Of a stretch of DNA of 64,000 bases, positions 18,133-27,512 are shown piece by piece (the first letter of the stretch is position 1; the number at the start of each line of letters is the position of its first letter). The stretch is taken from contig NZ_JAQSUW010000012.1 of the NCBI RefSeq assembly GCF_028649395.1, positions 111,960-175,959 of the forward strand, written 5' to 3'. The stretch comes from Pseudomonas sp. Gutcm_11s (GTDB lineage: Bacteria; Pseudomonadota; Gammaproteobacteria; Pseudomonadales; Pseudomonadaceae). The notes under the pieces were generated by a model. The model worked only from the letters and a program-made list of their open reading frames with translations. It was not told the DNA's origin and did not search any database. A program made the translations under genes and the position numbers.

Positions 18133-19145
18133 CAAGAGTGCAGAATTTGAAGCAAGCAATGCGCAGCTGGGGAGTCGCCGTCGTGGCGCTGTTCGGCGTG
18201 GCTGGCCAGGTTCAGGCCGCCGGGGAATACCAGGGGTCGCCGCGGGTGGCCGAATTCGTCGCCGAGATGACTCGCGACTATGGCTTCGCCAGCGAGCAGC
18301 TGACCGTGCTGTTCGATCAGGTGGAGCGCAAGCAGGCGATCCTCGACGCCATCTCCCGCCCGGCCGAGAAGGTCAAGCCGTGGAAGGACTATCGGCCGAT
18401 CTTCATCACCGAAGCCCGTATCAGCAAGGGCGTGGACTTCTGGAACAAGCACTCCGACGCCCTGGCCCGTGCCGAGAAGGAATACGGTGTACCGGCCCAG
18501 GTGATCGTCTCGATCATCGGCGTGGAGACCTTCTACGGTGGCAACACCGGCAGCTGGCGCGTGCTCGATGCCCTGTCGACGCTGTGCTTCGACTACCCGC
18601 CGCGCGCCGAATTCTTCTGCCAGCAGCTGCGTGAGTTCCTCATCCTGGCTCGCGAGCAGCAGGTCGATCCGCTCACCCTGAAGGGTTCCTACGCCGGTGC
18701 CATGGGCCTGCCGCAGTTCATGCCGAGCAGCTTCCGCGCCTATGCGGTGGACTTCGATGGCGACGGCCATATCGACATCTGGAACAACCCGGTGGACGCC
18801 ATCGGCAGCGTTGCCAGCTACTTCAAACGTCATGGCTGGACCAGCGGCGAGCCGGTGGTCAGCCGCGCCCAGGTCAAGGGCGAGCTGGCCGACAGCGGCC
18901 TGACCCAGGGCCTCGATCCGGTGAAGAATGTCGGCGACCTGCGTGCCCTCGGCTGGAGCAGCGCCGACGTGCTGCGTGACGACATTCCGGTCACCGCCTT
19001 CCGCTTCGACGGCGCCGAGGGCCAGGAGTACTGGATGGGCCTGCCCAACTTCTACGTGATCACCCGCTACAATCGCAGTGCCATGTATGCGATGGCCGTT
19101 CATCAATTGTCCGGCGAGCTGGTCGCCAAGCGGGGTCGTCCTTGA
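18129..19145 (+). CDS. mltB: Soluble lytic murein transglycosylase, MltB family (SltB1-type)
   Basis: 338 residues. A cleavable signal peptide (ends near VQAAG, no lipobox) and an SLT-like catalytic domain with the family Glu133 in IIGVETFYGG and the calcium-site-like DFDGDGHIDIW segment. It cleaves glycan strands to 1,6-anhydro products. The ATG at 18129 is inside the rodA stop (ATGA) and was preferred to an in-frame GTG five codons upstream. By synteny this is PAO1 sltB1. A paralogue lies at 26.1 kb. Confidence 0.92.
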   Translation: MTRVQNLKQAMRSWGVAVVALFGVAGQVQAAGEYQGSPRVAEFVAEMTRDYGFASEQLTVLFDQVERKQAILDAISRPAEKVKPWKDYRPIFITEARISKGVDFWNKHSDALARAEKEYGVPAQVIVSIIGVETFYGGNTGSWRVLDALSTLCFDYPPRAEFFCQQLREFLILAREQQVDPLTLKGSYAGAMGLPQFMPSSFRAYAVDFDGDGHIDIWNNPVDAIGSVASYFKRHGWTSGEPVVSRAQVKGELADSGLTQGLDPVKNVGDLRALGWSSADVLRDDIPVTAFRFDGAEGQEYWMGLPNFYVITRYNRSAMYAMAVHQLSGELVAKRGRP

Positions 19146-20152
19146 AGTTCGTGCAGCGTGCGTTGACGGCGACCGCCCTCGGTCTGGCGCTGGTCAGCTG
19201 CTCCAACAACCGTGGTCCGCAACCGGTCGAGCCCGGCTCGCAGCCGATTTCCGGGCCTGGCGACTACAGCCGCCCGCATCGCGACGGCGCGCCTTGGTGG
19301 GACGTGGACGTGTCGCGCATCCCCGATGCCGTGCCGATGCCGCACTACGGCAACTTCAAGGCCAATCCCTACACGGTGATGGGCAAGACCTACTACCCGA
19401 TCCGTGACAGCCGCCGTTACTCGGCTACCGGCACCGCCTCCTGGTACGGCACCAAGTTCCACGGCCAGGCCACCGCCAACGGCGAAGCCTACGACCTGTA
19501 CGGCATGACTGCCGCGCACAAGACCCTGCCGCTGCCGAGCTATGTACGTGTGACCAACCTGGACAACGGCAAGACCGTGATCCTGCGCGTCAACGACCGT
19601 GGTCCGTTCTATTCCGATCGCATCATCGACCTGTCCTTCGCTGCGGCGAAGAAGCTCGGCTATGCCGAGAGCGGCACTGCCCGGGTCAAGGTTGAAGGTA
19701 TCGACCCGCATGAATGGTGGGCCGCTCAGGGCCGTCCGGTGCCGATGGTGCTGGCGCAGCCGAAGATGGCCAGCCAGGGTGCCCCGGCCGTCGCCCAGCC
19801 GGTAGCCGTGGCCCCGGTCCAGCCGATCGAGCAGTACACTCCGCCGCCTGCACAGCACGCCGCTGCCGTGCTGCCGGTGCAGATCGATGTAAAAAAAAAC
19901 GCTTCGCCCGCAGCATCTGGCCTGTATCTCCAAGTGGCCGCCTTCGCCAATCCGGACGCTGCGGAGCTCCTCAAGGCCAAGCTGAGCGAGACGGTGCCTG
20001 CCAAGGTGTTTATCAGCTCGGTGGTGCGCAACCAGCAGATCTTGCACCGGGTACGTCTGGGGCCGGTCGAAACCCAGGCTGAGGCGCAGCAGCTGCAAAA
20101 CAGCGTGCGCCTGGCCAACCTCGGGGAACCCGCCCTGGTCAGACCGGACTAA
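19142..20152 (+). CDS. rlpA: Septal-ring lytic transglycosylase RlpA (lipoprotein)
   Basis: 336 residues: lipoprotein signal with LVSC (Cys20), a double-psi beta-barrel domain (about 95-185, with GTASWYGTKFHGQ and RVNDRGPF), a low-complexity linker rich in Pro, Ala and Gln, and a C-terminal SPOR domain (about 255-336). RlpA-type enzymes cut glycans lacking stem peptides, and SPOR targets them to the septum. The start is TTG, overlapping the mltB stop (TTGA); a GTG three codons later is an alternative. Codons 250-253, between linker and SPOR, contain nine consecutive A. Confidence 0.92.
   Translation: MKFVQRALTATALGLALVSCSNNRGPQPVEPGSQPISGPGDYSRPHRDGAPWWDVDVSRIPDAVPMPHYGNFKANPYTVMGKTYYPIRDSRRYSATGTASWYGTKFHGQATANGEAYDLYGMTAAHKTLPLPSYVRVTNLDNGKTVILRVNDRGPFYSDRIIDLSFAAAKKLGYAESGTARVKVEGIDPHEWWAAQGRPVPMVLAQPKMASQGAPAVAQPVAVAPVQPIEQYTPPPAQHAAAVLPVQIDVKKNASPAASGLYLQVAAFANPDAAELLKAKLSETVPAKVFISSVVRNQQILHRVRLGPVETQAEAQQLQNSVRLANLGEPALVRPD
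19891..19899 (+). repeat. A9 homopolymer inside rlpA
   Basis: Nine adenines in a GC-rich gene, read as GTA AAA AAA AAC. The last seven bases form A-AAA-AAC, a heptamer known from -1 frameshift sites. A shift would remove the SPOR domain. Confidence 0.9.
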
Positions 20153-20190
20153 AGACTTCGTTCGTCGCCCTTCGCCGGGCGGCGGTGAAT

Positions 20191-20214
20191 GCAGGCGGGC
20201 TCCGGCCCGCCTGC
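20191..20214 (+). terminator. Hairpin between rlpA and dacC
   Basis: A perfect 10-bp stem (20191-20200 with 20205-20214, loop TCCG). No T-run follows, so it is either a weak terminator or an mRNA-stability hairpin 33 nt before dacC. Confidence 0.5.
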
Positions 20215-20246
20215 GCCATTGTTGAACAGCTATTTCAGAGAGACGG

Positions 20247-21422
20247 ATGAACATCTCCCGCTTTGCCCAACGCCTTGCCCTGCTTGCCACTCTGCTGAGC
20301 GCTTCCTTTGCTGCTTCCGCCGACTCGGCCATTCCCTCGCCGCCCCAGTTGGCCGCCAAGTCCTACGTGCTGATGGATGGCGCCAGCGGCAAGGTGCTGG
20401 TGGAGAACAACGGCGACCAGCGTCTGCCGCCGGCCAGCCTGACCAAGCTGATGACCGCCTACATCGCCACCCTGGAAATCCGCAAGGGCAAGATCGGCGA
20501 GCAGGACCTAGTCACCGTCAGCGAGCACGCCTGGCGCACCGGTGGCGCGGCCTCCGGCGGCTCCACCATGTTCCTGCCGATCAACAGCCAAGTGAAGGTC
20601 GACGACCTGCTGCACGGCATCATCATCCAGTCCGGCAACGACGCCAGCATCGCCCTGGCCGAGTACATCGCCGGTAGCGAAGACGCCTTCGCCGACATGA
20701 TGAACGAGACTGCCGAAAAGCTCGGCATGAAGAACTCGCACTTCATGAACGCCACCGGCCTGCCGCACCCGGAGCACTACTCCAGTGCCCACGACATGGC
20801 CATCCTGGCCCGCGCCATCATCAATGAAGACCAGCAGCACTATGCGATCTACTCGCAGAAGGAGTTCTTCTGGAACAACATCAAGCAGGGCAACCGCAAC
20901 CTGCTGCTATGGCGCGACAGCACCGTCGACGGCCTGAAGACCGGCCACACCGCCGAAGCCGGCTTCTGCCTGGTGGCCTCCGCCGTTCGTGACGGCGCGC
21001 GCATGATCACCTCGGTGTTCGGTACCGACAGCGAGAAGACCCGCGCCGCCGAGACCCAGAAGCTGCTGACCTACGGCTTCCGCTTCTTCGAAACCCAGAC
21101 CTTCTACAAGGCTGGTCAGGAGCTGGCCCAGGCCCAGGTCTGGAAGGGCACCACTCGTCAGGTCAAGGCCGGTCTGGCCCAGGATCTGAGCCTGACCCTG
21201 CCGAAAGGCCAGGTGAAGCAGCTCAAGGCCAGCATGGTGCTGGAGCCGCAGCTGGTCGCCCCGCTCAAGGTCGGTGATGTGATCGGCAAGGTCGAGGTCA
21301 AGCTGGGTGACGAGGTGGTGCACAGCGCCGACCTGATCGCCCTGGAGCCGGCGGAGGAGGGTGGTTTCTTCCGTCGCCTGTGGGATAGCATCCGTCTGTT
21401 CTTCTACGGACTGTTCAACTAA
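20247..21422 (+). CDS. dacC: D-alanyl-D-alanine carboxypeptidase (PBP5/6 type)
   Basis: 391 residues. Signal peptide (cleavage near FAASA), serine carboxypeptidase domain with Ser64 in SLTK (64-67), SGN at 129-131 and KTG at 231-233, then the PBP5 C-terminal domain and an amphipathic tail (FFRRLWDSIRLFFYGLFN) that anchors it to the inner membrane. It trims the terminal D-Ala from stem peptides. A GAGAGACGG sequence precedes the start. Symbol follows PAO1 usage by synteny; dacA is used in other species. Confidence 0.93.
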   Translation: MNISRFAQRLALLATLLSASFAASADSAIPSPPQLAAKSYVLMDGASGKVLVENNGDQRLPPASLTKLMTAYIATLEIRKGKIGEQDLVTVSEHAWRTGGAASGGSTMFLPINSQVKVDDLLHGIIIQSGNDASIALAEYIAGSEDAFADMMNETAEKLGMKNSHFMNATGLPHPEHYSSAHDMAILARAIINEDQQHYAIYSQKEFFWNNIKQGNRNLLLWRDSTVDGLKTGHTAEAGFCLVASAVRDGARMITSVFGTDSEKTRAAETQKLLTYGFRFFETQTFYKAGQELAQAQVWKGTTRQVKAGLAQDLSLTLPKGQVKQLKASMVLEPQLVAPLKVGDVIGKVEVKLGDEVVHSADLIALEPAEEGGFFRRLWDSIRLFFYGLFN

Positions 21423-21493
21423 GAGTCATCTGGCGGTCTTGAAACACCGCCGTTCGAGCCCCAGATAGGGAGCTGAACTGAAGACTCACAAGG

Positions 21494-21513
21494 ACGCCCC
21501 GGAATCGGGGCGT
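21494..21513 (+). terminator. Hairpin after dacC
   Basis: A perfect 8-bp stem ACGCCCCG/CGGGGCGT with loop GAAT, followed by TCGCATTTC. Probably a terminator or attenuator between dacC and ybeD. Confidence 0.55.
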
Positions 21514-21549
21514 TCGCATTTCACGGGTGAGCAACCCGGAGCGACCGCG

Positions 21550-21828
21550 ATGACAGATACCGAAGTACAAGCCCCGAAAATCGAATTCCCCTGCGAGCGC
21601 TATCCGATCAAGGTGATCGGCGAGGCCGGTGAGGGCTTCTCCGATCTGGTGGTCGAGATCATCCAGCGCCATGCGCCGGGCTTCGACGTCGACACCCTGG
21701 TGGTGCGCGACAGCCGCAACGGTCGCTTCCTCTCCGTACAGGTGCTGATCACCGCCACCGGCGTGGAGCAGTTGCAGGCGATCCACCTCGACCTCAAGGC
21801 CACCGGCCGCGTGCACATGGTGCTCTAG
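21550..21828 (+). CDS. ybeD: DUF493 (YbeD) family protein
   Basis: 92 residues with an ACT-like alpha/beta fold expected for YbeD. The family core is seen in [17 protein letters not shown] and in [20 protein letters not shown]. It is conserved next to lipB across gamma-proteobacteria, suggesting a link with lipoylation, but its biochemical role is not established. Its TAG overlaps the GTG of lipB by one base (TAGTG). Confidence 0.92.
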   Translation: MTDTEVQAPKIEFPCERYPIKVIGEAGEGFSDLVVEIIQRHAPGFDVDTLVVRDSRNGRFLSVQVLITATGVEQLQAIHLDLKATGRVHMVL

Positions 21829-22445
21829 TGGCAGAACTCGTCGTGCGTCACCTGGGGCTGGTGGAGTACCTGCCGACCCTGGAAGCCATGCGCAGCTTCA
21901 CCGCCGAGCGTGATGAGTCGACTCCCGACGAAATCTGGCTGCTGCAGCACCCTCAGGTCTTCACCCAGGGGCAGGCCGGCAAGCCGGAGCACCTGCTGGC
22001 TACCGGCGATATCCCGGTGGTGCAGGTCGAGCGTGGTGGCCAGGTCACCTACCATGGCCCCGGCCAGCTGGTGGCCTACCTGATGCTCAATCTGCGTCGG
22101 CAGAAGCTGGGTGTGCGCGAGCTGGTCACCGCCATGGAGCTGGCGCTGGTCGACGTGCTGGCCGGCTATGGCATCGAGGCGGCGCCCAAGGCGGACGCTC
22201 CGGGTGTATACGTCGCCGGCGACAAGATCGCCTCGCTGGGCCTGCGGGTACGCAATGGCTGCTCGTTCCACGGCCTGGCGCTGAATGTCGACATGGATAT
22301 GTCGCCGTTCTGGCGTATCAACCCTTGCGGTTATGCCGGCCTGAAGATGATCCAGCTGAAGGACCTGCTGGAAACGCCGCCCTCGCTCGACGAGGTGGCG
22401 CAGCGCCTGGCGCGCGCCCTGCGCGAGCGCCTGGGCTACGTCTGA
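21828..22445 (+). CDS. lipB: Octanoyl-[acyl-carrier-protein]:protein N-octanoyltransferase
   Basis: 205 residues. LipB moves octanoyl groups from ACP to lipoyl domains; LipA then inserts sulphur. The signature [17 protein letters not shown] is at about 70-86; catalytic Lys133 (GDKIASLG) and Cys167 (INPCGYAG) are present. The start is GTG at 21828, coupled to ybeD. lipA lies convergently beyond a shared terminator. Confidence 0.96.
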   Translation: MAELVVRHLGLVEYLPTLEAMRSFTAERDESTPDEIWLLQHPQVFTQGQAGKPEHLLATGDIPVVQVERGGQVTYHGPGQLVAYLMLNLRRQKLGVRELVTAMELALVDVLAGYGIEAAPKADAPGVYVAGDKIASLGLRVRNGCSFHGLALNVDMDMSPFWRINPCGYAGLKMIQLKDLLETPPSLDEVAQRLARALRERLGYV

Positions 22446-22465
22446 GGTTGAGATAGACACCAAGC

Positions 22466-22499
22466 AAAAGGCCCTGGGGCGGATGCCACAGGGCCTTTT
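22466..22499. terminator. Bidirectional terminator between lipB and lipA
   Basis: An 11-bp stem, AAAAGGCCCTG (22466-22476) with CAGGGCCTTTT (22489-22499). The A/T ends provide a T-run on both strands, fitting the convergent gene pair. Confidence 0.85.
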
Positions 22500-22517
22500 C
22501 TGTTTCTAGGCTGAGGG

Positions 22518-23570
22518 TCAGTTCAGGTTGAGCGCCGGAATCAGGCTGTTGTCCTGTTGCTGGCCCGGTACCGGAGCCGGTGCGGCCAGGCCCAGGTTGT
22601 TCTTCTCGAATACCCGGTCGGCGCGGTAGCTGGAGCGCACCAGCGGGCCGGCGGCGACCTCCATGAAGCCTTTTTCCAGGCCGATGTCACGGAAGCGATT
22701 GAACTCCTCGGGGCTGACCCAGCGCTGCACCTTGAGGTGGTTGCGCGTGGGTTGCAGGTACTGGCCGAGGGTGAGGATGTCCACGCCGATGGCACGCAGG
22801 TCATCCATGGTTTCCAGGATTTCCTCGTCGGTCTCGCCCAGGCCCAGCATCAGGCTGGTCTTGGTGATGACAGTGGGGCGGTGCTGCTTGGCGTACTCCA
22901 GCACCTTCAGGGTCTTCTCGTAGCCGGCGCGGGGGTCGCGTACCACGTAGGTCAGGCGCTTGACGGTCTCGACGTTCTGCGCGAAGACCTCCAGGCCGGA
23001 GTCCACCACGCGGGCGATGGCCTCGTGATCGCCGTCGAAGTCGGGCGTCAGGGCCTCGACCACCACCTGCGGGGTATTGGCCTTGATGGCTTGCACGCAG
23101 GCCGCGTAGTGGGCGGCGCCGCCATCGGCAAGATCGTCGCGATCCACCGAGGTCAGGACGATGTAGCGCAGGCCCATCAGCTCCACCGACTTGGCGGTGT
23201 TCTGCGGTTCTTCCAGGTCCAGCCAGCCATTCGGGTTACCGGTGTCGACCGCGCAGAAGCGGCAGGCACGGGTGCACACCGAGCCCATCAGCATGATGGT
23301 GGCGGTGCCGTTGGACCAGCACTCGCCCATGTTCGGGCAGTGGGATTCCTGACAGACGGTGCTCAGGCGATGTTCGCCGACATTGCGCTTGACCGCGTCG
23401 AAGCGGCTGCCGCTCGGTGCCTTGACCCGCAGCCAGCTCGGCTTGGGCTCGACGACCTGCGGTTCGGCCGAGGCGCGGCGCTTCTGGCCATCCTTGATCG
23501 CAGTGATCCCCTGGGGGGTGCGGAATTTCTCGCCGCTGGATACGGGCTTGGACGGGACGGTGTCGGACAT
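22518..23570 (-). CDS. lipA: Lipoyl synthase
   Basis: 350 residues. A radical-SAM enzyme that inserts two sulphurs into protein-bound octanoyl groups. The auxiliary cluster ligands are Cys73, Cys78 and Cys84 ([12 protein letters not shown]); the radical-SAM cluster ligands are Cys99, Cys103 and Cys106 (CTRACRFC). The ATG at 23570 was taken because MSDTVPSKP starts the normal length; upstream codons continue in frame for 38 residues without family features. Confidence 0.96.
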   Translation of the reverse strand: MSDTVPSKPVSSGEKFRTPQGITAIKDGQKRRASAEPQVVEPKPSWLRVKAPSGSRFDAVKRNVGEHRLSTVCQESHCPNMGECWSNGTATIMLMGSVCTRACRFCAVDTGNPNGWLDLEEPQNTAKSVELMGLRYIVLTSVDRDDLADGGAAHYAACVQAIKANTPQVVVEALTPDFDGDHEAIARVVDSGLEVFAQNVETVKRLTYVVRDPRAGYEKTLKVLEYAKQHRPTVITKTSLMLGLGETDEEILETMDDLRAIGVDILTLGQYLQPTRNHLKVQRWVSPEEFNRFRDIGLEKGFMEVAAGPLVRSSYRADRVFEKNNLGLAAPAPVPGQQQDNSLIPALNLN

Positions 23571-23747
23571 CGAGATCTCGGCTCCGGTAGGAGGCTTCGG
23601 TAGCGGGCTTTTGGCCGGGTCGCAGTCTACCACGAATGGTCTGCCTAAGGCTTCCGGCCCTTGTCGGACGCGCTCTGCAGCCATAAAGGCACTGTCGATC
23701 CGGCGGGCGCGACCAGCTGCCTGGCCGCGCGGCGTTCCCGCGCCCGG

Positions 23748-25064
23748 TCAGGTCTTCAGCTGGCTGGCGAACTGCTCCACCGCCTGGACCACCTGCTTGG
23801 CGCCATCCTGGATCTCGACGATCACCGCACCGGCCTCGTTGGCCAAGCTCAGGCCCTGCTCGGCCTGCTGACGGCTGCTGGCCATGCTGTCCACAGCGCT
23901 TTGCGCCAGGTTCTGGTTCTTCTGCACCACCTCGACGATCTCTTCGGTGGCCTGGCTGGTGCGACCGGCCAACTGGCGCACCTCGTCGGCGACCACGGCG
24001 AAGCCGCGGCCCTGGTCACCGGCGCGAGCGGCCTCGATGGCGGCGTTGAGTGCCAGCAGGTTGGTCTGGTCGGCGATGCCGCGGATGGTCTGCATGATGG
24101 TGCTGATCAGCTGGGACTGCTTGCCGAGCGCCTCGATGCCGTCACTGGCTTCCTGCATCTGGCGGGCAATGCGCTGCATCACCTCGACCGTCTGGCGCAC
24201 CACGGATGCACCCTTGTCGGCCGTGTCGTCGGTCTTCTGCGAGATGCTGTAGGCGATGTTCGCCGCCTCGGCGACCGCCTGTTCCTGCTGGACCTGGTCG
24301 GTGATCACGGTGGCGAACTTGACCACCTTGTACAGCTTGCCGTGGGGGTCGAGGATCGGGTTGTAGGAGGCCTCCAGCCAGACGACCCGGCCGTAGCTGT
24401 CGACCCGCTTGAAGCGTCCTGCGACGAATTCGCCGCGGTTCAGGCGCGCCCAGAAGTCGCGGTATTCCTGCGAGTTGTACTCCTCCGGCTCGCAGAACAT
24501 GCGGTGGTGCTTGCCCTGGATCTGCTCCAGGCGATAGCCCATGCCGCCGAGGAAGCGGTCGTTGGCGGTGAGGACTTCACCGGCCAGGTTGAATTCGATC
24601 ACCGCGGTGGAGCGCAGCAGTGCATCGATCAGCCCCTCGTGCTCGCGCGAGGTGGAGATGGTGCGGGTCAGGTCGGTGGCGCACAGGGTGAAGAAGGCCA
24701 GCTTGCCCTGGCTATCCAGCACCGGCTGCCAGATGCAGCGCAGCCAGGCTTCTTCGCCGTTGCCGCGCAGCAGACGATAGGCGCCCCAGATGTGCTCATG
24801 ATTGCGCAGGGCGCGCTGCAGGACCTGGTAGTTGGCTTCCTGATGGAAGGACGTCGGGATCAGCGACTCCAGGGTGCGCCCGATCAGGGCCTCACGCTGG
24901 TAGACCATCTCCTTGAGGAAGTGCTCGTTGGCATAGCGTACCCGGCCGTCCGCCGCGATCTCGATCACCAGCATTTCGGCGTAGACCGAGTCCCTGATCT
25001 GGCGCAGGCTGGTGAGTTCTTCACGCAGCTCGGCCAGCTCCTCTTTCAGCTTCTTGTTGAACAT
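23748..25064 (-). CDS. PAS-PAS methyl-accepting chemotaxis protein, BdlA-like
   Basis: 438 residues with no membrane segment. A coiled N-terminus (1-27), PAS1 (about 28-135), PAS2 (about 148-258) and a cytoplasmic MCP signalling domain (about 260-438) whose hairpin tip contains [17 protein letters not shown] (333-349). Soluble receptors with this layout include BdlA, which controls biofilm dispersal, and Aer-2-like sensors; the paired PAS domains suggest redox, haem or small-ligand sensing, but no ligand can be read here. The ATG at 25064 has AGGTG at 8 nt; a TTG two codons upstream is too close to that site. Confidence 0.85.
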   Translation of the reverse strand: MFNKKLKEELAELREELTSLRQIRDSVYAEMLVIEIAADGRVRYANEHFLKEMVYQREALIGRTLESLIPTSFHQEANYQVLQRALRNHEHIWGAYRLLRGNGEEAWLRCIWQPVLDSQGKLAFFTLCATDLTRTISTSREHEGLIDALLRSTAVIEFNLAGEVLTANDRFLGGMGYRLEQIQGKHHRMFCEPEEYNSQEYRDFWARLNRGEFVAGRFKRVDSYGRVVWLEASYNPILDPHGKLYKVVKFATVITDQVQQEQAVAEAANIAYSISQKTDDTADKGASVVRQTVEVMQRIARQMQEASDGIEALGKQSQLISTIMQTIRGIADQTNLLALNAAIEAARAGDQGRGFAVVADEVRQLAGRTSQATEEIVEVVQKNQNLAQSAVDSMASSRQQAEQGLSLANEAGAVIVEIQDGAKQVVQAVEQFASQLKT

Positions 25065-25199
25065 CGGCAAGGCACCTATGGGTGGAAACCTGAGGGCGGT
25101 GATGATGTGGAAACCGCGTTTCTATTTATCGGTCAGCGGCAGGAAAACCATAGTCCTGCAGTGTAGCCTTCGACCTCCACCCGCTCATGATGAGGAAAT

Positions 25200-26078
25200 A
25201 TGTCGCGCATCGAGCTCGAACTGACGCTGCCGGATGACTATCGGGTCACCGATCTGCTGGCTTTCCATCGCCGGGATGCCCAGGCGCTGGCCGAAAGGGT
25301 CACGGATGCTGGTCTGGAAAAGGGCATTCTCTGGCGCGGGCAGCCGGCCTGCCTGGGGCTGCGTTTCGCCGACGGTCGTGTGCGGGTGAGCCTGCAGGTA
25401 GATGGTGAGGCGGGTGATGCGCAGGCGCTGCGTGGGCTGGTCGAGCGCATGTTGGGGCTGACTCAGGCGGTGCAGGCCTTCGAGACCGCTCACGCCGATC
25501 ACCCGCAGATCGGGAGGTTGCTCCTGGCCAATCCTGGCCTGCGGGTGCCGCAGTCGGCTACCCCCTTCGAGGCGCTGAGCTGGGCCATCAGCGGCCAGCA
25601 GATCAGCCTGCCGGTGGCTATTTCGCTACGGCGCAAGCTGATCCAGCTGGCCGGCCTGCGTCATTCCAGCGGCCTGTTCTGCTACCCGGATGCGGCGGCG
25701 GTGGTGGAGCTGGACGAGGATGCCCTGGGCCAGTCGGGCTTCTCCCGGGCCAAGACTCAGGCTCTGCTGCTGCTCAGTCGCGAGATCGAGGCGGGGAGGC
25801 TGCCGCTAGACGCCTGGCTGGAGAGCGAGCCGGCGGAGGCTATCGGCGAGCGCCTGCTGGCGCTCAAGGGCATCGGTCCTTGGACGGTGGACTATGCGCT
25901 GCTGCGTGGTTTTGCCCGGCTGGACGGCTCGCTGCACGGCGACGCCGCCGTACGCCGGCAGCTGCAGCGCCTGCTGGGCGCTGAGGAGAAACTCAGCCAG
26001 GCCTTCGTGCGCGACTGGCTGTTGCCCTTCGCGCCCTGGAGGGCGCTGGTGGCGGCCCATCTCTGGGCCATGCCGTAA
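25200..26078 (+). CDS. AlkA-like DNA-3-methyladenine glycosylase II (HhH-GPD family)
   Basis: 292 residues. An AlkA N-terminal-type domain (1 to about 110) is followed by the HhH-GPD domain, with the hairpin ALKGIGPWTVDYAL (about 221-234) and the catalytic Asp248 in LHGDAAV. It excises a wide range of alkylated bases from DNA. GAGGAAAT precedes the ATG. It is divergent from the BdlA-like gene and convergent with the next lytic transglycosylase gene. No Ada-type methyltransferase domain is attached. Confidence 0.88.
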   Translation: MSRIELELTLPDDYRVTDLLAFHRRDAQALAERVTDAGLEKGILWRGQPACLGLRFADGRVRVSLQVDGEAGDAQALRGLVERMLGLTQAVQAFETAHADHPQIGRLLLANPGLRVPQSATPFEALSWAISGQQISLPVAISLRRKLIQLAGLRHSSGLFCYPDAAAVVELDEDALGQSGFSRAKTQALLLLSREIEAGRLPLDAWLESEPAEAIGERLLALKGIGPWTVDYALLRGFARLDGSLHGDAAVRRQLQRLLGAEEKLSQAFVRDWLLPFAPWRALVAAHLWAMP

Positions 26079-26126
26079 GTTCTCAGCGCTCGCGCAAAGG
26101 CCCCTCCGACGACCAGCAGCCTTTGC

Positions 26127-27416
26127 TCAGCGAAGCTGTTGCAGCAGTAGCGGGGTCGGGTAGCCGTCGGCCGGCAGGCTCAGGCTTTGCTGGAAGGCGC
26201 GGATGGCGCGACGGGTGTTGGCGCCGATGATGCCGTCGGCCGGGCCCGGGTTGTAGCCCCTGGCGGCCAGGTTCTCCTGCAGTTCGATGCGCTCGCTGCG
26301 GCCCAGTGGGCGCTCGTCCTTCGGCCAGCTGGCCAGCAGCGGCCCGCCGCCATCCAGGCGCTTGCCGAGCAGGCCGACAGCCAGGGCGTAGGACGAGGAG
26401 TTGTTGTAACGCAGGATGGCGCCGAAGTTGCGGAACACCAGGAAGGCCGGGCCGCGGTGGCCGGCCGGCAGCAGCAGGTAGCCGGCATCGTTCGGGTCGA
26501 CATTGGTCGGCGTGCCTTTCACCCCGAGTTCGTACCACTGGGTGTAGGTCTTGCGGATCTCGCTGTCGGCCAGCGCGTAATCGAAGCCACTGGGCAGCGC
26601 CACCTGGATGCCCCAGGCGCGGCCCTTCTGCCAGCCGGAGGCCTGCAGATAATGGGCGGCCGAGGCGAGGGCGTCGGCGCTGGAGTTCCAGATGTCGCGG
26701 CGGCCGTCGCCGTCGAAGTCCACGGCGTGGGTCAGGTAGGTGGTGGGGATGAACTGGGTCTGGCCCATAGCGCCGGCCCAGGAGCCGCGCAGGCCGCCGA
26801 CGCTGATGTCGCCGCTCTGCAGGATCTTCAGGGCCGCCAGCAACTGGTCTTCGGCGAACTGCGGGCGGCGCCCCTCGTAGGCCAGGGTGGCCAGCGAGCG
26901 GATCACCGACTGCTCGCCCATGAACTGGCCGAAGCTGCTCTCCATGCCCCAGATCGCCACCAGCGTCTCGCGGTCGACGCCATAGCGCTGCTCGATGGCG
27001 TCCAGGGTGGCGGCATGCTCGCTCAGCAGGGCCTGGCCCTTGCGTACGCGCACCGGCGAAATGGCGCCATCCAGGTATTCCCACACCGGGCGGGTGAACT
27101 CGGGCTGCGCACCGTCGGCCTTGACCACGCTCAGGTCCGGGGCGACGCCGCTGAAGGCCTGGTCGAACAGGCCAGGGGAGATGCCCGCCTGCACGGCCTT
27201 GAGGCGGAAGCGCTGGCGCCATTCCTCGAAGCTCTGGGCTGGCTGCACCTGGCTCTGGGCCTGCGCTGCGCTCGGCGCAGTCTGCTGTGGCTGGCTGCTG
27301 GGGGCGCTGGCGGTCAGCTCGGGCGTGGGGTTCGGGGTTTCGGCGCAGGCGCCGAGGAACAGGGCGGCGCCGGCGAGCAGGCAGCTCAGGCGACCGTTGG
27401 CGGAGAGGTGGAACAT
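26127..27416 (-). CDS. Lytic murein transglycosylase, MltB family, with peptidoglycan-binding domain (SltB3-type)
   Basis: 429 residues. Lipobox LFLGAC (Cys24), a Pro/Gln/Ala-rich linker to about residue 60, the MltB catalytic domain with Glu159 in AIWGMESSFG and DFDGDGRRDIW, then a C-terminal PG_binding_1 domain (about 365-428, GYNPGPADGIIGANTRRAI). It is the second MltB-family enzyme of the window and differs from the 18.1-kb copy by its lipid anchor and extra binding domain. By synteny it corresponds to PAO1 sltB3. Start taken at 27416; the frame extends 8 codons further. Confidence 0.88.
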   Translation of the reverse strand: MFHLSANGRLSCLLAGAALFLGACAETPNPTPELTASAPSSQPQQTAPSAAQAQSQVQPAQSFEEWRQRFRLKAVQAGISPGLFDQAFSGVAPDLSVVKADGAQPEFTRPVWEYLDGAISPVRVRKGQALLSEHAATLDAIEQRYGVDRETLVAIWGMESSFGQFMGEQSVIRSLATLAYEGRRPQFAEDQLLAALKILQSGDISVGGLRGSWAGAMGQTQFIPTTYLTHAVDFDGDGRRDIWNSSADALASAAHYLQASGWQKGRAWGIQVALPSGFDYALADSEIRKTYTQWYELGVKGTPTNVDPNDAGYLLLPAGHRGPAFLVFRNFGAILRYNNSSSYALAVGLLGKRLDGGGPLLASWPKDERPLGRSERIELQENLAARGYNPGPADGIIGANTRRAIRAFQQSLSLPADGYPTPLLLQQLR

Positions 27417-27512
27417 CGTGCGGTGTCTCGGTCTTGCCAAACAGACCGCGACCTTAACATGTCGGGCGGGTTTCAGAACCCTGGTGGGGGCTCGGCGATG
27501 GTGCGGGAGTGC

